Below, piece after piece: positions 44,143 to 53,675 of a stretch of 64,000 nucleotides of DNA; position 1 is the stretch's first letter, and every line of letters begins with the position of its first letter. The stretch is from assembly GCF_002843315.1 (NCBI RefSeq), contig NZ_MVDD01000004.1:62001-126000 (forward strand). The letters are read 5' to 3'. This DNA is from Labilibaculum filiforme (lineage in GTDB: Bacteria; Bacteroidota; Bacteroidia; Bacteroidales; Marinifilaceae). Made by a program: the position numbers and the translations under genes. The notes beneath the pieces were generated by a model that was not told where the DNA came from, did no database searches, and worked only from the letters and a program-made list of their open reading frames with translations.

Positions 44143-44796
44143 ATGAATCGATTAAATTTAATGGCAACGCTCCTATTTTGCCTAGTATTAAATGCTTGTG
44201 TACAAAAAAATACTTGCGTTCAACATGACTTAAAGTTGGAAGCAAGTACTTCACAAGATACTATTTATGAGGGCGAAAGCCTTAGCGTACGTTTATCCTT
44301 ACAAGGAGTAGAGAGCGATATCTTTAAAAACAAGAAAAGTCAAGTTGCCTTTTTTGAAGATCATCAGGAAGGAAACGATTTTAGAACCTTTATTGATATT
44401 AAACCTGAATTGCTAGGAGAAAATCTTATTGGTCCTTTTAAAATTAAACTTTTGGGCAAAGAGTACCAATCGAATATATTATTAGTGGAGGTAATAAAAC
44501 CGGCTAGTGAAAATGTGCAGATTGAGATGCCTAGACAAGGAGTGGTTGGGGAAAAAATCCAAATAAAAATAAGTGGTTTAATGAGTAGAGCTTATTCCAT
44601 TTCTTTTATTGAAAACGACATTTTTACAATCAATAGTCAATCTCATTCCACCAGCTACCTTAATGGAAATTATACCAATGGAGCTAGCTTTACGGTAATT
44701 CTTAAGAAAAAAGGCGTGTTTCAATTGAATAAAGATTTGTTTAAAGATTTACCAGATTACGTTCAAATTGATCCTGTGCAGTTTGAAGTAAACTAG
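44143..44796 (+). CDS. lipoprotein with Ig-like domains, unknown function
   Basis: 217 residues. Lipobox LVLNAC with Cys19. Two beta-rich domains: one at about 30-125 with YEGESLSVRLSLQG, resembling Ig-like modules of the BatD type, and one at about 126-217 (VVGEKIQIKISGL). No catalytic motif. Starts a run of plus-strand unknown genes (44143-46541) that may be one unit. Confidence 0.75.
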   Translation: MNRLNLMATLLFCLVLNACVQKNTCVQHDLKLEASTSQDTIYEGESLSVRLSLQGVESDIFKNKKSQVAFFEDHQEGNDFRTFIDIKPELLGENLIGPFKIKLLGKEYQSNILLVEVIKPASENVQIEMPRQGVVGEKIQIKISGLMSRAYSISFIENDIFTINSQSHSTSYLNGNYTNGASFTVILKKKGVFQLNKDLFKDLPDYVQIDPVQFEVN

Positions 44797-44847
44797 CACT
44801 TGTTACAGAGAGTAACCATCCATTAAAATTCGATACTCACTTAACAA

Positions 44848-45240
44848 ATGCATCTAAACCTAACCTACCCAATGAAACAAGAAAAGGCTTATTTGTTATT
44901 AAATAGGCAACTTATAGATATTATAGCCAACTCGGAACGAATTCTGAATGGAAACGACTCCTCCGAAGAGCTAGAATCCTTTGCCAGATACTCTAACGAA
45001 CTGAAAAGATATGTGGATGAACGAATAGAAGATGAAGCTTTTCGAAAAGCATGCAACGAAATTCCAACAATTCACTACGAACTAACACAAATTCACTTTT
45101 GGCAATATTTACTTCTGCCAGCTTGGTGGATTAGTCTTTTTATTGATTATCAGGCAAGAAAGGTGATTAAAACAAAGGTGAAAATTGCTCAAGAAAAATA
45201 CCGCCGTCTTCATATTTTAGCTCAAAATCAGCTAAATTAA
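44848..45240 (+). CDS. small protein with a central hydrophobic hairpin
   Basis: 130 residues from 44848; an in-frame ATG at 44872 (MKQEKAY) is an equally plausible and perhaps better start. Mostly helical, with a hydrophobic aromatic-rich stretch at about 88-105 (FWQYLLLPAWWISLFIDY) that may dip into the membrane. Family not recognised. 51 bases after the lipoprotein gene. Confidence 0.6.
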   Translation: MHLNLTYPMKQEKAYLLLNRQLIDIIANSERILNGNDSSEELESFARYSNELKRYVDERIEDEAFRKACNEIPTIHYELTQIHFWQYLLLPAWWISLFIDYQARKVIKTKVKIAQEKYRRLHILAQNQLN

Positions 45241-45302
45241 ACGAGTAGCACCTAATACCTAACATAGCACAAAAGTTTTTTTACAACGAATATGGATAAA
45301 GC

Positions 45303-45743
45303 ATGGAAAGAATTCAAATTTACAAGAGACAAAAGGGATTAGCTTGGTTCTATCTAATTTTCGGACTTTTTAGCATCGTAATGGGTTCTATTCTTTTAAT
45401 TAAAACAGTTAAAACGGGCTTTAATACAGATTTTCCTGGAGGCAATTGGAATGCTATTATTTATTGCTTACAAGGAATCATATTCTGTACTATTGGGTAT
45501 GTAATTCGAAAAAATGAAAAGTATTTTATAGAATGGGATACTGAAGAATTCAGATATCTATTTCCAAACAACCAACTTGTTGAGACAATAAAATGGTCGG
45601 AGATGAAAAGAGTTACAATAGATACATTAGAAATAAATATTGAATTAGCAGAAGATCAAAAAACAGTAAAACTTGATAATTTGCAATACAAAGAGGTACA
45701 AATAATTAAACAAAGATTTGAAGAAATAAATAAAAGATTGTGA
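45303..45743 (+). CDS. two-TM protein with PH-like C-terminal domain
   Basis: 146 residues. Two hydrophobic segments (about 13-34 and 50-70) are followed by a domain of alternating beta strands and a final helix (KYFIEWDTEEFRYLFPNNQL, KWSEMKRVTID), a pattern like bacterial PH-like membrane proteins. No enzyme motif. Function unknown. Confidence 0.65.
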   Translation: MERIQIYKRQKGLAWFYLIFGLFSIVMGSILLIKTVKTGFNTDFPGGNWNAIIYCLQGIIFCTIGYVIRKNEKYFIEWDTEEFRYLFPNNQLVETIKWSEMKRVTIDTLEINIELAEDQKTVKLDNLQYKEVQIIKQRFEEINKRL

Positions 45744-45851
45744 GCAATAGAAACCGTATGATACTAAATTAATTGCACTAAAAAGAGCTTAATTATTAAT
45801 GTCAATAGCTTACAAACGAAAAACTACCCTTCGCTATAATTCTACGAAAAA

Positions 45852-46541
45852 ATGGAAATTGAAAAGTTAGAAAAACAATATCGAAAGATTAATAATAAAT
45901 TGAATGGCCTAAAGGAGTTTGGAGACTCAATAATTACATATATAAGGTATAAACAAAAAGAAATAGAACTAAAAAACACTATAAATCAACTTTTAGCACC
46001 CTTACTGGAAGCAAACAATCCTGAATTTAGACAAATTGCAAATGAGAATTACGAATTACTCAAAAACCTAAATTTTCAGCTTAAAACACGCACTTTAGCC
46101 GGTTCTGTTTTTGGCTACTATTCCTCTGAACTACAAGGCAATATTAATCAAAATGGAGTTGTTTACTGTAGAACAAAAAAAAGTAATTTTCCCATTATAA
46201 ACCTTTTCGCAAGCTTTGAATTTACTTCCTTATACAAAGGTGAAGTTGATTGTTTAGGTAATATAATTTTACGAACAGCAAAACTTGATGGTGCTTTCAT
46301 AAAAACTATTCCCTCTACCTTTACAGGTACAATTCAAAAAAATGGAAAAGATATTTTGGTAGAAACCAATGTGTGCGACAACGATTTTACTTTAGGAGGC
46401 AAAATTATTATATATGAAATTGTTGGTAATCCATTTGGAAAACAAAATGATAAAAAAGATTTATTCTTCTCGAACAAAAAAAAGTTAGAACATATCTTAT
46501 TGCAATATCGAAAGGAGCAAAAGTATTCCTCTAAATACTAA
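45852..46541 (+). CDS. hypothetical protein with N-terminal coiled coil
   Basis: 229 residues. N-terminal helical coiled coil (about 1-45), a short helical linker to 85, then a beta-rich domain at about 90-195 and a basic C-terminal helix. No signal peptide, TM or recognised motif. Stands at the end of the row of small genes after the 42-bp repeat array. Confidence 0.6.
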   Translation: MEIEKLEKQYRKINNKLNGLKEFGDSIITYIRYKQKEIELKNTINQLLAPLLEANNPEFRQIANENYELLKNLNFQLKTRTLAGSVFGYYSSELQGNINQNGVVYCRTKKSNFPIINLFASFEFTSLYKGEVDCLGNIILRTAKLDGAFIKTIPSTFTGTIQKNGKDILVETNVCDNDFTLGGKIIIYEIVGNPFGKQNDKKDLFFSNKKKLEHILLQYRKEQKYSSKY

Positions 46542-46638
46542 TATTCCCCTTCTCTCTCTCCATTTCTTTTTTGTATCAAAATCAATAGAAAATTCTATTT
46601 TTTTCCATCTACTAATGCTCAGTCTGCCTATATTTAAA

Positions 46639-46646
46639 TACTTTTG
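46639..46646 (+). promoter_or_regulatory. -7 element (TACTTTTG) of the MATE gene
   Basis: TACTTTTG would place the transcription start near 46653, favouring the ATG at 46711 over the one at 46660. Confidence 0.5.
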
Positions 46647-46710
46647 TTTCCTTATTTAAATGAACCTGGAACAAAGAAAAACGGTAAACGATACTACTCG
46701 AGGGGGAAAA

Positions 46711-48093
46711 ATGGATCAGAATAAACGCAAAAATTATACACAACAATATTCTCTTAAAGACGACCCCATTCGTAAACTACTTTTCGTTTTTGCGGGTCCT
46801 GCCGTAATAGGACTTTTGGTAAATGCCCTTTATAATATTGTAGATCGCATATTTGTTGGGCAATTTGTGGGAGCAGAAGGTTTGTCGGCCGTTACATTTG
46901 TTTTTCCAATCACTATTTTCCAGTTTGCTTTTGTGCTTTTATTTGGAAGTGGTACTGGAGTTTTAATCGCTAAATATTTGGGACAAGAAAAACCAGAAGA
47001 AGCTGAAAAAGTTCTTGGCAATATGATGGCTGGACTTTTTATTACTACTATTCTTTTCACTCTTGCCGGATTTCTCTTTTATAAACCACTTTTATCTGCT
47101 TTTGGTGCTAAAGGAACACTTCTAAATTTATCGTCCGATTACCTTTTAATCATCATTATGGGTTTTCCGTTCTCTTTTTTTCTTGCTTTAGAATTTACCT
47201 GTCGTGCCGAAGGAAATCCACGTTTGCCTGCTATACTTATTCTTATCTCATCGTTAATCAATATCTGTTTAGATATTGTATTTATGAAAATATTTAAGAT
47301 GGGAGTTAGTGGTGCGGCTTTGGCTACCATTATTGCGCAAGCTGTAAATTCACTTCTTATGCTCCACTATTACATAAGGGGAAAGAGTCTGGTAAAACTG
47401 GCTTGGAAAAATATCAAACTTCAAAAACACATTATTCTACCCATTCTTGCTGTTGGATTGGCTCCTTTCATTATGGATAGTGCCATGGGTATTCAAAATG
47501 CAATTGCCAATAATTTACTTCTTAAATCGGGCGGAATACACGCCGTAGCAGCAATGGGAATTATCTTTGCTGTCAATACTTTTTTTATGATGACTGCCTT
47601 GGGAACAGGAGATGGCATGCAACCCATTATTAGTTTTAATTTTGGAGCAAAACGCCCCGATCGCACTAAAAAAACTCTGGATTATGCCTTAAAAGTGGTA
47701 GGATTAGTAGCTTTACTAGGAAGCGCAATCATAGAATTATTTCCCACTCAAATCACCAGTGTTTTTATTCACAACAACGAAAATATCCTTCGCATTACTA
47801 AACCGGCATTGCTAATATTTGCCTTATCCATTCCATTTTATATGTTGCAAATTGTTATTACGCGATACTTTCAGGCCATGCATGCCAATAAAATTGCTGC
47901 ATTTTTAGCCATACTTCGTCCCGTTCTTCTTTTTGTTCCGATAGTATACTTTTTAAATTGGACAAATGGCTTACAGGGAATTTGGATGGCTTTTGTACTT
48001 AGCGATAGTTTAGCTGCTTTTATCTCCTTTGGATTCGTTCGAAACTATTCCCAGAAACATCAAAATTCATCAATAACAGGTAATCGTTTCTAA
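46711..48093 (+). CDS. MATE-family multidrug/toxin efflux transporter
   Basis: 460 residues from the ATG at 46711; the ATG at 46660 would leave almost no leader after the promoter. About 12 TM helices. MATE landmarks: LVNALYNIVDRIFVGQFVGAEGLSA and G-A-G-T-G-type (FGSGTGVLIAKYLG), then the second half repeat with MGIIFAVNTFFM and GTGDGMQPIISFNFGAKRP. Exports cationic or toxic compounds using Na+ or H+. Substrate unknown. Single gene. Confidence 0.94.
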   Translation: MDQNKRKNYTQQYSLKDDPIRKLLFVFAGPAVIGLLVNALYNIVDRIFVGQFVGAEGLSAVTFVFPITIFQFAFVLLFGSGTGVLIAKYLGQEKPEEAEKVLGNMMAGLFITTILFTLAGFLFYKPLLSAFGAKGTLLNLSSDYLLIIIMGFPFSFFLALEFTCRAEGNPRLPAILILISSLINICLDIVFMKIFKMGVSGAALATIIAQAVNSLLMLHYYIRGKSLVKLAWKNIKLQKHIILPILAVGLAPFIMDSAMGIQNAIANNLLLKSGGIHAVAAMGIIFAVNTFFMMTALGTGDGMQPIISFNFGAKRPDRTKKTLDYALKVVGLVALLGSAIIELFPTQITSVFIHNNENILRITKPALLIFALSIPFYMLQIVITRYFQAMHANKIAAFLAILRPVLLFVPIVYFLNWTNGLQGIWMAFVLSDSLAAFISFGFVRNYSQKHQNSSITGNRF

Positions 48094-48243
48094 GGATATC
48101 ATCATCCAAATGTTGATATATTACCTCAATTCCCTTTTATATCACTTTTTAAAGAACTAACGTTTGATCTTCTTGACTTTTATATTTTGTCATTTGTACG
48201 ACCGATTTATCAGTTGAAGACACAGCTGTATATTCACATGAAT

Positions 48244-48741
48244 TTAACATATCAACACATCTTCGAAAACTACTGGGTGAAAATGGGTAACCACTGGGTT
48301 AGCTATAGGGAATGGGCTTAATGGAATTTCTTCTTCCTTTTTATCGCCATAAGCCATTCGCTCGTAAACCCATTTTCCTAATTTATAGATTAGATATTCC
48401 CCCATAATAATCGGAGAACTCATTAGGGCACCATTCACAAACTTAGTTCGGTAGCTACTTTTTCGAATTTCGACACCTTCCCAAATTTCTAAATCGGACA
48501 CTTTTGCTTTTAGAGCATCTAAACGCTCTTGTTTTATTTCATCTAATTCCTGCTGATTGGCTAAAGCTTTTCCTTTTGCGTCTTTTTTAACTGCTTCTTT
48601 AAAAAAGTTATCGTACTCATCAACTAAAGCCCCAATGTATTTACTTCCATAGGCCCACTCGTTAAAATGTTTACAAACTAAATGAGAGAGTTTATCAGCT
48701 ATATAATGATTGTTTAGGGCTCTTTGTAGGATTATCTTCGT
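48244..48741 (-). pseudogene. displaced N-terminal module of the amidase effector (remnant)
   Basis: A minus-strand frame with no start codon that overlaps the stop of the next gene. Its 376-base core (48270-48645) is nearly identical to 50162-50537, covering the N-terminal 130 residues of the amidase effector up to THFHPV, then diverges to VFEDVLIC and a stop. Upstream of the shared part it keeps codons reading NEWAYG before SKYIGA, which the full-length effector has lost. It looks like a leftover of a related effector with a different N-terminus and C-terminus. A GTG at 48501 could start an 85-residue peptide. Confidence 0.8.
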
Positions 48742-49520
48742 TTATTATACCAATCTACATGTTTTTTATTTTCATAATATCCATACGTCTTAATTAGGGC
48801 CTCCATGAATAATTCATCATGTTTTAATAACCATACAAGTTGAGTAGTGTCATTATTTAGTAAATATCGATTCCTTGCTATAAACGTTTTAAGATTATCA
48901 CCAACAGTAATACCTTTATTATCTTTCCATAGAGATAGTTTTAATGATTCACTATTTTTGTCCTTTTGGTTTATCTTTAATTTACACTCCCTTTGATAAA
49001 TTTCAGGAAATTCTTTCTTATAATCTATAATCTCAGGGATTGCATATAGTTGAGTAATGAAACAGTATTCCTTATTAACAAAAATACCCAAAGGGTGTAT
49101 TTCTATAGAGTTATCAGAACGAAAATACTTATGCTTTCTATCCTTTGGATTATCCATGTTAACATATAAATACTTTAGGCAGGTACTGTAATCTATTGTA
49201 CGCCCAAATATCTTTCTTACTTTTTGAGCAAAAACTTCCTTGCTCGGTGTATTATAACCTTCTTCCTTTAGAGTCTCTTTCAAATAAGAAATTAAACATT
49301 CATAATCATCTTTAGTATATTTGTATGTCTCAATATCAAATGCGTTATCATACAAAGCAGATTCTCCATTTTGTAGTTGTTCCCAAAGTTTCTGTTTGAG
49401 AATCTCATTTTTCCTTAATACATTTGATTTTCTATCAGACCTCTGAAAGTCAAACATCTGAGCACCAGTCAACGAACCTATTAAAACCAATGCTATTACA
49501 AATTTCATTATTTTATTCAT
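48732..49520 (-). CDS. exported protein, candidate immunity protein
   Basis: 262 residues with a signal peptide (MNKIMKFVIALVLIGSLTGA). The mature part is helical and Lys/Glu-rich, with no enzyme motif recognised. It follows the amidase effector with only nine bases between, the usual place of an immunity gene for a periplasm-acting effector. The role is inferred from order and export signal only. Confidence 0.65.
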   Translation of the reverse strand: MNKIMKFVIALVLIGSLTGAQMFDFQRSDRKSNVLRKNEILKQKLWEQLQNGESALYDNAFDIETYKYTKDDYECLISYLKETLKEEGYNTPSKEVFAQKVRKIFGRTIDYSTCLKYLYVNMDNPKDRKHKYFRSDNSIEIHPLGIFVNKEYCFITQLYAIPEIIDYKKEFPEIYQRECKLKINQKDKNSESLKLSLWKDNKGITVGDNLKTFIARNRYLLNNDTTQLVWLLKHDELFMEALIKTYGYYENKKHVDWYNKRR

Positions 49521-49529
49521 TGCTTTGTT

Positions 49530-50543
49530 TTAACTATGTGTATCCTCATATGACAATTCAGCTCCTTCGGATGAAATAATAGGCAAATGTGTTTTACCTA
49601 CTACCTTATAATTTTTAGGTTTTATCAACCAAAAGGAACTATTAAACCCTGTTTTTAACTTAGGATTTGTGCATATTGTTCTTTTCCCTTTGCCATCATT
49701 AGGTGCGCCATCTGATTGATTCCCGCCTAAATAAATTAAGCTTTTTTTATCTTCAGTTTGCCCAACAACAAAGGCAACATGTGAATGAGAAAACACAATA
49801 ATAGCACCAACGAATGCTTCATCCACACTATCTAATTTTATGCCTTCTTTCCATCCGTCCACATCATCCCTAAGTTCTTTAGCTGAACTTGGAGGTAACC
49901 AATCATACGCAGCAACATTAGCTATTGGATTTGTTCCCTTATATTCTTTAGTTTCTTCAAAACACCAATTTACGAAAGCAGCACACCAATTTGTCTTATT
50001 GGTTCCTGATGGGTAACTACTAGAATCGAAGTACTTGTATATTTGTTCTTTTAAAGGACTCTCAGTTTGCCTAACTCCTTTGTATAAATTCCACTCATTT
50101 ATCGCAATTTCTACCCAAGGAGCCCTATCTACACTCATCCTCCTCATCTGCTCCACAAAAGCTACTGGGTGAAAATGGGTAACCACTGGGTTAGCAATAG
50201 GGAATGGGCTTAATGGAATTTCTTCTTCCTTTTTATCGCCATAAGCCATTCGCTCGTAGACCCATTTTCCTAATTTGTAGATTAGATATTCCCCCATAAT
50301 AATCGGAGAACTCATAAGGGCACCATTCACAAATTTAGTTCGGTAGCTACTTTTTCGAATTTCGACACCTTCCCAAATTTCTAAATCGGACACTTTTGCT
50401 TTTAGAGCATCTAAACGCTCCTGTTTTATTTCATCTAATTCTTTCTGATTGGCTAAAGCTTTTCCTTTTGCGTCTTTTTTAACTGCTTCTTTAAAAAAGT
50501 TATCGTACTCATCAACTAAAGCCCCAATGTATTTACTAGCCAC
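49530..50543 (-). CDS. TIGR02594/CHAP-like peptidoglycan amidase effector
   Basis: 337 residues with a GTG start (50541-50543). N-terminal 130 residues: helical, with a hydrophobic middle, shared with the displaced copy downstream. C-terminal domain (about 140-325) matches the TIGR02594 papain-fold family: APWVEIAINEW, NWCAAFVNWCFEE with catalytic Cys187, HVAFVVG with His255, and LGGNQSDG. Such enzymes cut peptidoglycan cross-links. No signal peptide, and the gene lies in a PAAR-led cassette, so delivery by a contact-dependent system is likely. The ancestral N-terminus seems to have been truncated. Confidence 0.85.
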   Translation of the reverse strand: MASKYIGALVDEYDNFFKEAVKKDAKGKALANQKELDEIKQERLDALKAKVSDLEIWEGVEIRKSSYRTKFVNGALMSSPIIMGEYLIYKLGKWVYERMAYGDKKEEEIPLSPFPIANPVVTHFHPVAFVEQMRRMSVDRAPWVEIAINEWNLYKGVRQTESPLKEQIYKYFDSSSYPSGTNKTNWCAAFVNWCFEETKEYKGTNPIANVAAYDWLPPSSAKELRDDVDGWKEGIKLDSVDEAFVGAIIVFSHSHVAFVVGQTEDKKSLIYLGGNQSDGAPNDGKGKRTICTNPKLKTGFNSSFWLIKPKNYKVVGKTHLPIISSEGAELSYEDTHS

Positions 50544-50581
50544 CCAATATTGACAACCTTGCTAATACAGTAATTATTTTT

Positions 50582-51442
50582 TTAATCTAGAGTAAGCTCT
50601 ATTGGAGCTAAAAATTCTTTTTTCACATAGCCAACAACCACTTTCCCATAGTTGTTATTGTATTGAACTTTACACCATTCTTCCTCTTTGCATATTAGAG
50701 TGACTATATTACCATAATCAAACAAGGCGATAGGCTCCGAAAATTCAGAAAGCTTTGCATATACAGGTACAGAATTACAGTTTATAAAAGTGAAATCACC
50801 AACTTTGGCTGGAATAAACTTTACCAAAATACTGCATTGTGGTTTGTACAAACTATCCACCCTGTTCCATTTTAATAAAAAATCCTCTAGCTTATTAGTA
50901 GATTGTATAGAAGTATAATAATAAACGTCAGAATCCTTTTTAATTATGGATGATTGACCAAAAATCTCTGATAAAAAAATATGTTTTAACAAGTATTCAT
51001 CTGGAGTATACATCTTTTGTTTAAAATCAAACAAGATAGTAGCTCCCTCTTTATCAAAGAGATGATATATAGAATAACCTTCATCATAAGATGAAGTGAA
51101 AAAACTACATCGTATAGCACCACCTTCAGTATTAAAGTAGCTTGTATTAACAGCATCCGTATCACTTGACCAAAGATGGTATTTTCTTAAGTTACCTGAT
51201 TCATCAAAATAAAAAATATATTCGTTCTCAACTGAAGCACCTTGACTACTCTGGGCTTTGTAACCATAATCATCTCCGTTAATAGCTTTATAAAGCGTCA
51301 TACTATCAATTTCATCTACTTGTCTTTTATTTTCCCTTAATAAGGAGTCAAGCTCGTTGGCATAAGCTCCACTTCCTAGAACTTGGGCATTTGCCATAAA
51401 ACAAATGCACAGTCCAAAGATTACAATTGCTATTTTCTTCAT
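50582..51442 (-). CDS. exported SH3-like protein, candidate immunity protein
   Basis: 286 residues. Signal peptide ending ANAQ. The N-terminal part carries beta strands, and the last 70 residues form a bacterial SH3-like domain (CNSVPVYAKLSEFSEPIALF, VQYNNNYGKVVVGYVKKEFL). It lies 11 bases after the M23 effector gene, fitting a periplasmic immunity protein that masks or competes at peptidoglycan. This role is inferred. Confidence 0.65.
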   Translation of the reverse strand: MKKIAIVIFGLCICFMANAQVLGSGAYANELDSLLRENKRQVDEIDSMTLYKAINGDDYGYKAQSSQGASVENEYIFYFDESGNLRKYHLWSSDTDAVNTSYFNTEGGAIRCSFFTSSYDEGYSIYHLFDKEGATILFDFKQKMYTPDEYLLKHIFLSEIFGQSSIIKKDSDVYYYTSIQSTNKLEDFLLKWNRVDSLYKPQCSILVKFIPAKVGDFTFINCNSVPVYAKLSEFSEPIALFDYGNIVTLICKEEEWCKVQYNNNYGKVVVGYVKKEFLAPIELTLD

Positions 51443-51453
51443 TGTTCTTTGAT

Positions 51454-53664
51454 TTAAATATTCATATACATGTTGGCAAAGTCTACTTCATTATTAAACC
51501 ACGTATTGAAATCACGGATTTTTTGGAAAGATTCATCTGTAGAGATAGCTGTACCATCAATACAGCAATCTATAAAATCTTGAATTTTTGTATTACTTAT
51601 ATCTGAATTAGCTTCCGTAAGTATTCGTTCTGCATCAACCAAACTACTGTGTTCACAATAATAATGTGCCCTAATTAAAGCTCTTATGCCAGTTTTCGTG
51701 CAATTTCCGATATCTCCGTCTATGCTAAAGTTATTTATGTTAAAATTAAAGAATGAATTAAAAGTTGTTTGCTCACTTGCTCCATAGGTAAATATTTCAG
51801 GAGCAAAACGTTCCTTATTGACCAAAATAAATTTAATTTTCATCTGCAAACGAACATCGTCTTTTCCAGATAGATTCGCCATATACGGACAAATGTAACG
51901 AATCAATCCAGTATCGGGGTGCAAATCATCTGAAATAAGATAAGGTATATTCGAAAGTAAGAGATTGTTAGAGTACGGGAAGCTTTTTATAGCAAAACAA
52001 GTCTTGTAATCAATACTATTTACATTTAGTCTACATCCTTTAAAGGAAGGGACTCCATTGGGCTCGTTACAATAGACCGATCTACATGGCATAATTAATG
52101 GGAGTCTATTTCCCTGAAACAAAAAAGCATTAGCACCTGTAGGTGCAGTATAAGTAGCTCCTTCTGGTGGATTCATATTTTCCACCTCACTAAAGTCGAC
52201 CTTATTTGAATTTAAAACACCTAAGGTGCCTGTCAGGCTTGTAATGGTAGGATAATATTCAAGATGCAAATGGTAAGGCTCACCATTGAAATAACTTGTC
52301 GCACTCCTTGTTAAACCGCAAGTGCCAATTATTTCCCCACACATCACCCAATCTTTAGGTGTCGTCTCCTCATCTAGATGGGCATAATGAAATGCTGGTT
52401 CACCAATCCCTCCCAAACGCACAAACGCTCGATGACCAAAATCTCCACCCGTATGCTTAGAAAGCACTCCAGCATGAATAGCGTAAGCATCATTATGCCC
52501 TTCCTCTCCTGAGTAAAGATCAACCCCCGTATGTCGTCTAGTACCTCTAGGGTGAGGCGGTGTGTTCGAAAACGTTCCATAATACGGCCCACTACCAATA
52601 GTATGTTTTGAAGGAATATGCATATTCAAGCCCTTTACCCAGTGATTGTTACACTTCATATTTACAAATGACATATTATTGCTACGTTGCCCTTCATCAG
52701 GATCAGGATCCTCTATTCCATCATAAACCGGTTGACACCATTGCATTCCAAACAATACAAAATGAGGATCGGTAAAAGGTACAATACTCGGATTAAAAAA
52801 AACCGACATAATTGAGTTGAAGTCAATTTCTAAACGACTGTCATCGTTAAATGTAGCGGTGGAGTTTTTAATGACAATGGTTTCCGATACTTTAAATTCT
52901 GTATTGGAGTCACTAGGCTCGGGTGCTGTTGGAAAAGAATAACCTGGAATAGTTGAAGTATTTTGGTTCTGTCTCATCACTTGTTTTTGAGCTTCCCATC
53001 CCCAGTTTCCATTCCATTCGTTATTTTGTCCATTGGTATTCCAAACTATTTTAAATTGTGGAGCCTCAAGTAGAGGTATCATAGGGGTTCCGTATCCAAA
53101 ATGATTACGTCTTACAGGATTTGTTCGTGAATCTCCTTTTATCTCTTCCAAAAATATAGGCACATCCCAAAAACCAACTTCAACCGAGACTTCATTTCCA
53201 TCAAAAAAATTCTGAGGTATTCTTAAATTCAATATTCCATCAGTATCGGTTTTATAATGGCTATTATACTCCTTCGTTATAAGGGTGTAATAATTCTCTG
53301 CTGGAGTAGGACTATCTGCGGAGAGCAAGGGAACTTCATCATTAGCTCTATTCTCCCAATAACTATTAAATGCAGAAATAGCTGTAGTATCATAAGATGT
53401 TAGTTCTGTTTCCGTAAAACCTAATCTTTTAAGTGCTTTTAGGGAATTTACAAGACCATTGGTTCCTTCAAGGTACTGATCTTCCCTTTCAAATTCAACA
53501 TCTATAACCGCTTCTCCTTTTCTAATAATTAATCGCTTCACTCGACTATTGGCAATTGCTTCACCAGAACGACAATCTAATAGTTTTACTCTTACAAATT
53601 CGTATTGTACATCTTGTACTAAAACTTCTGATTCTGTATTTAACTGCACAGCAATTTGTGTCAT
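51454..53664 (-). CDS. large M23-family endopeptidase effector with PG-binding-like N-terminus
   Basis: 736 residues, no signal peptide. The N-terminal 110 residues include a PG-binding-like helical segment (GLVNSLKALKRLGFTETELT). A LytM/M23 peptidase core lies at about 376-470: Zn ligands His378 and Asp382 (HTGVDLYSG), HYAHL at 426-430, and the HxH pair His465/His467 (YHLHLEYY). It would cleave peptide cross-bridges in peptidoglycan. The C-terminal 260 residues are of unknown fold. It lies 11 bases after the PAAR gene, so it is a candidate cargo of that spike. Confidence 0.85.
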   Translation of the reverse strand: MTQIAVQLNTESEVLVQDVQYEFVRVKLLDCRSGEAIANSRVKRLIIRKGEAVIDVEFEREDQYLEGTNGLVNSLKALKRLGFTETELTSYDTTAISAFNSYWENRANDEVPLLSADSPTPAENYYTLITKEYNSHYKTDTDGILNLRIPQNFFDGNEVSVEVGFWDVPIFLEEIKGDSRTNPVRRNHFGYGTPMIPLLEAPQFKIVWNTNGQNNEWNGNWGWEAQKQVMRQNQNTSTIPGYSFPTAPEPSDSNTEFKVSETIVIKNSTATFNDDSRLEIDFNSIMSVFFNPSIVPFTDPHFVLFGMQWCQPVYDGIEDPDPDEGQRSNNMSFVNMKCNNHWVKGLNMHIPSKHTIGSGPYYGTFSNTPPHPRGTRRHTGVDLYSGEEGHNDAYAIHAGVLSKHTGGDFGHRAFVRLGGIGEPAFHYAHLDEETTPKDWVMCGEIIGTCGLTRSATSYFNGEPYHLHLEYYPTITSLTGTLGVLNSNKVDFSEVENMNPPEGATYTAPTGANAFLFQGNRLPLIMPCRSVYCNEPNGVPSFKGCRLNVNSIDYKTCFAIKSFPYSNNLLLSNIPYLISDDLHPDTGLIRYICPYMANLSGKDDVRLQMKIKFILVNKERFAPEIFTYGASEQTTFNSFFNFNINNFSIDGDIGNCTKTGIRALIRAHYYCEHSSLVDAERILTEANSDISNTKIQDFIDCCIDGTAISTDESFQKIRDFNTWFNNEVDFANMYMNI

Positions 53665-53675
53665 TCTTAGATGTT

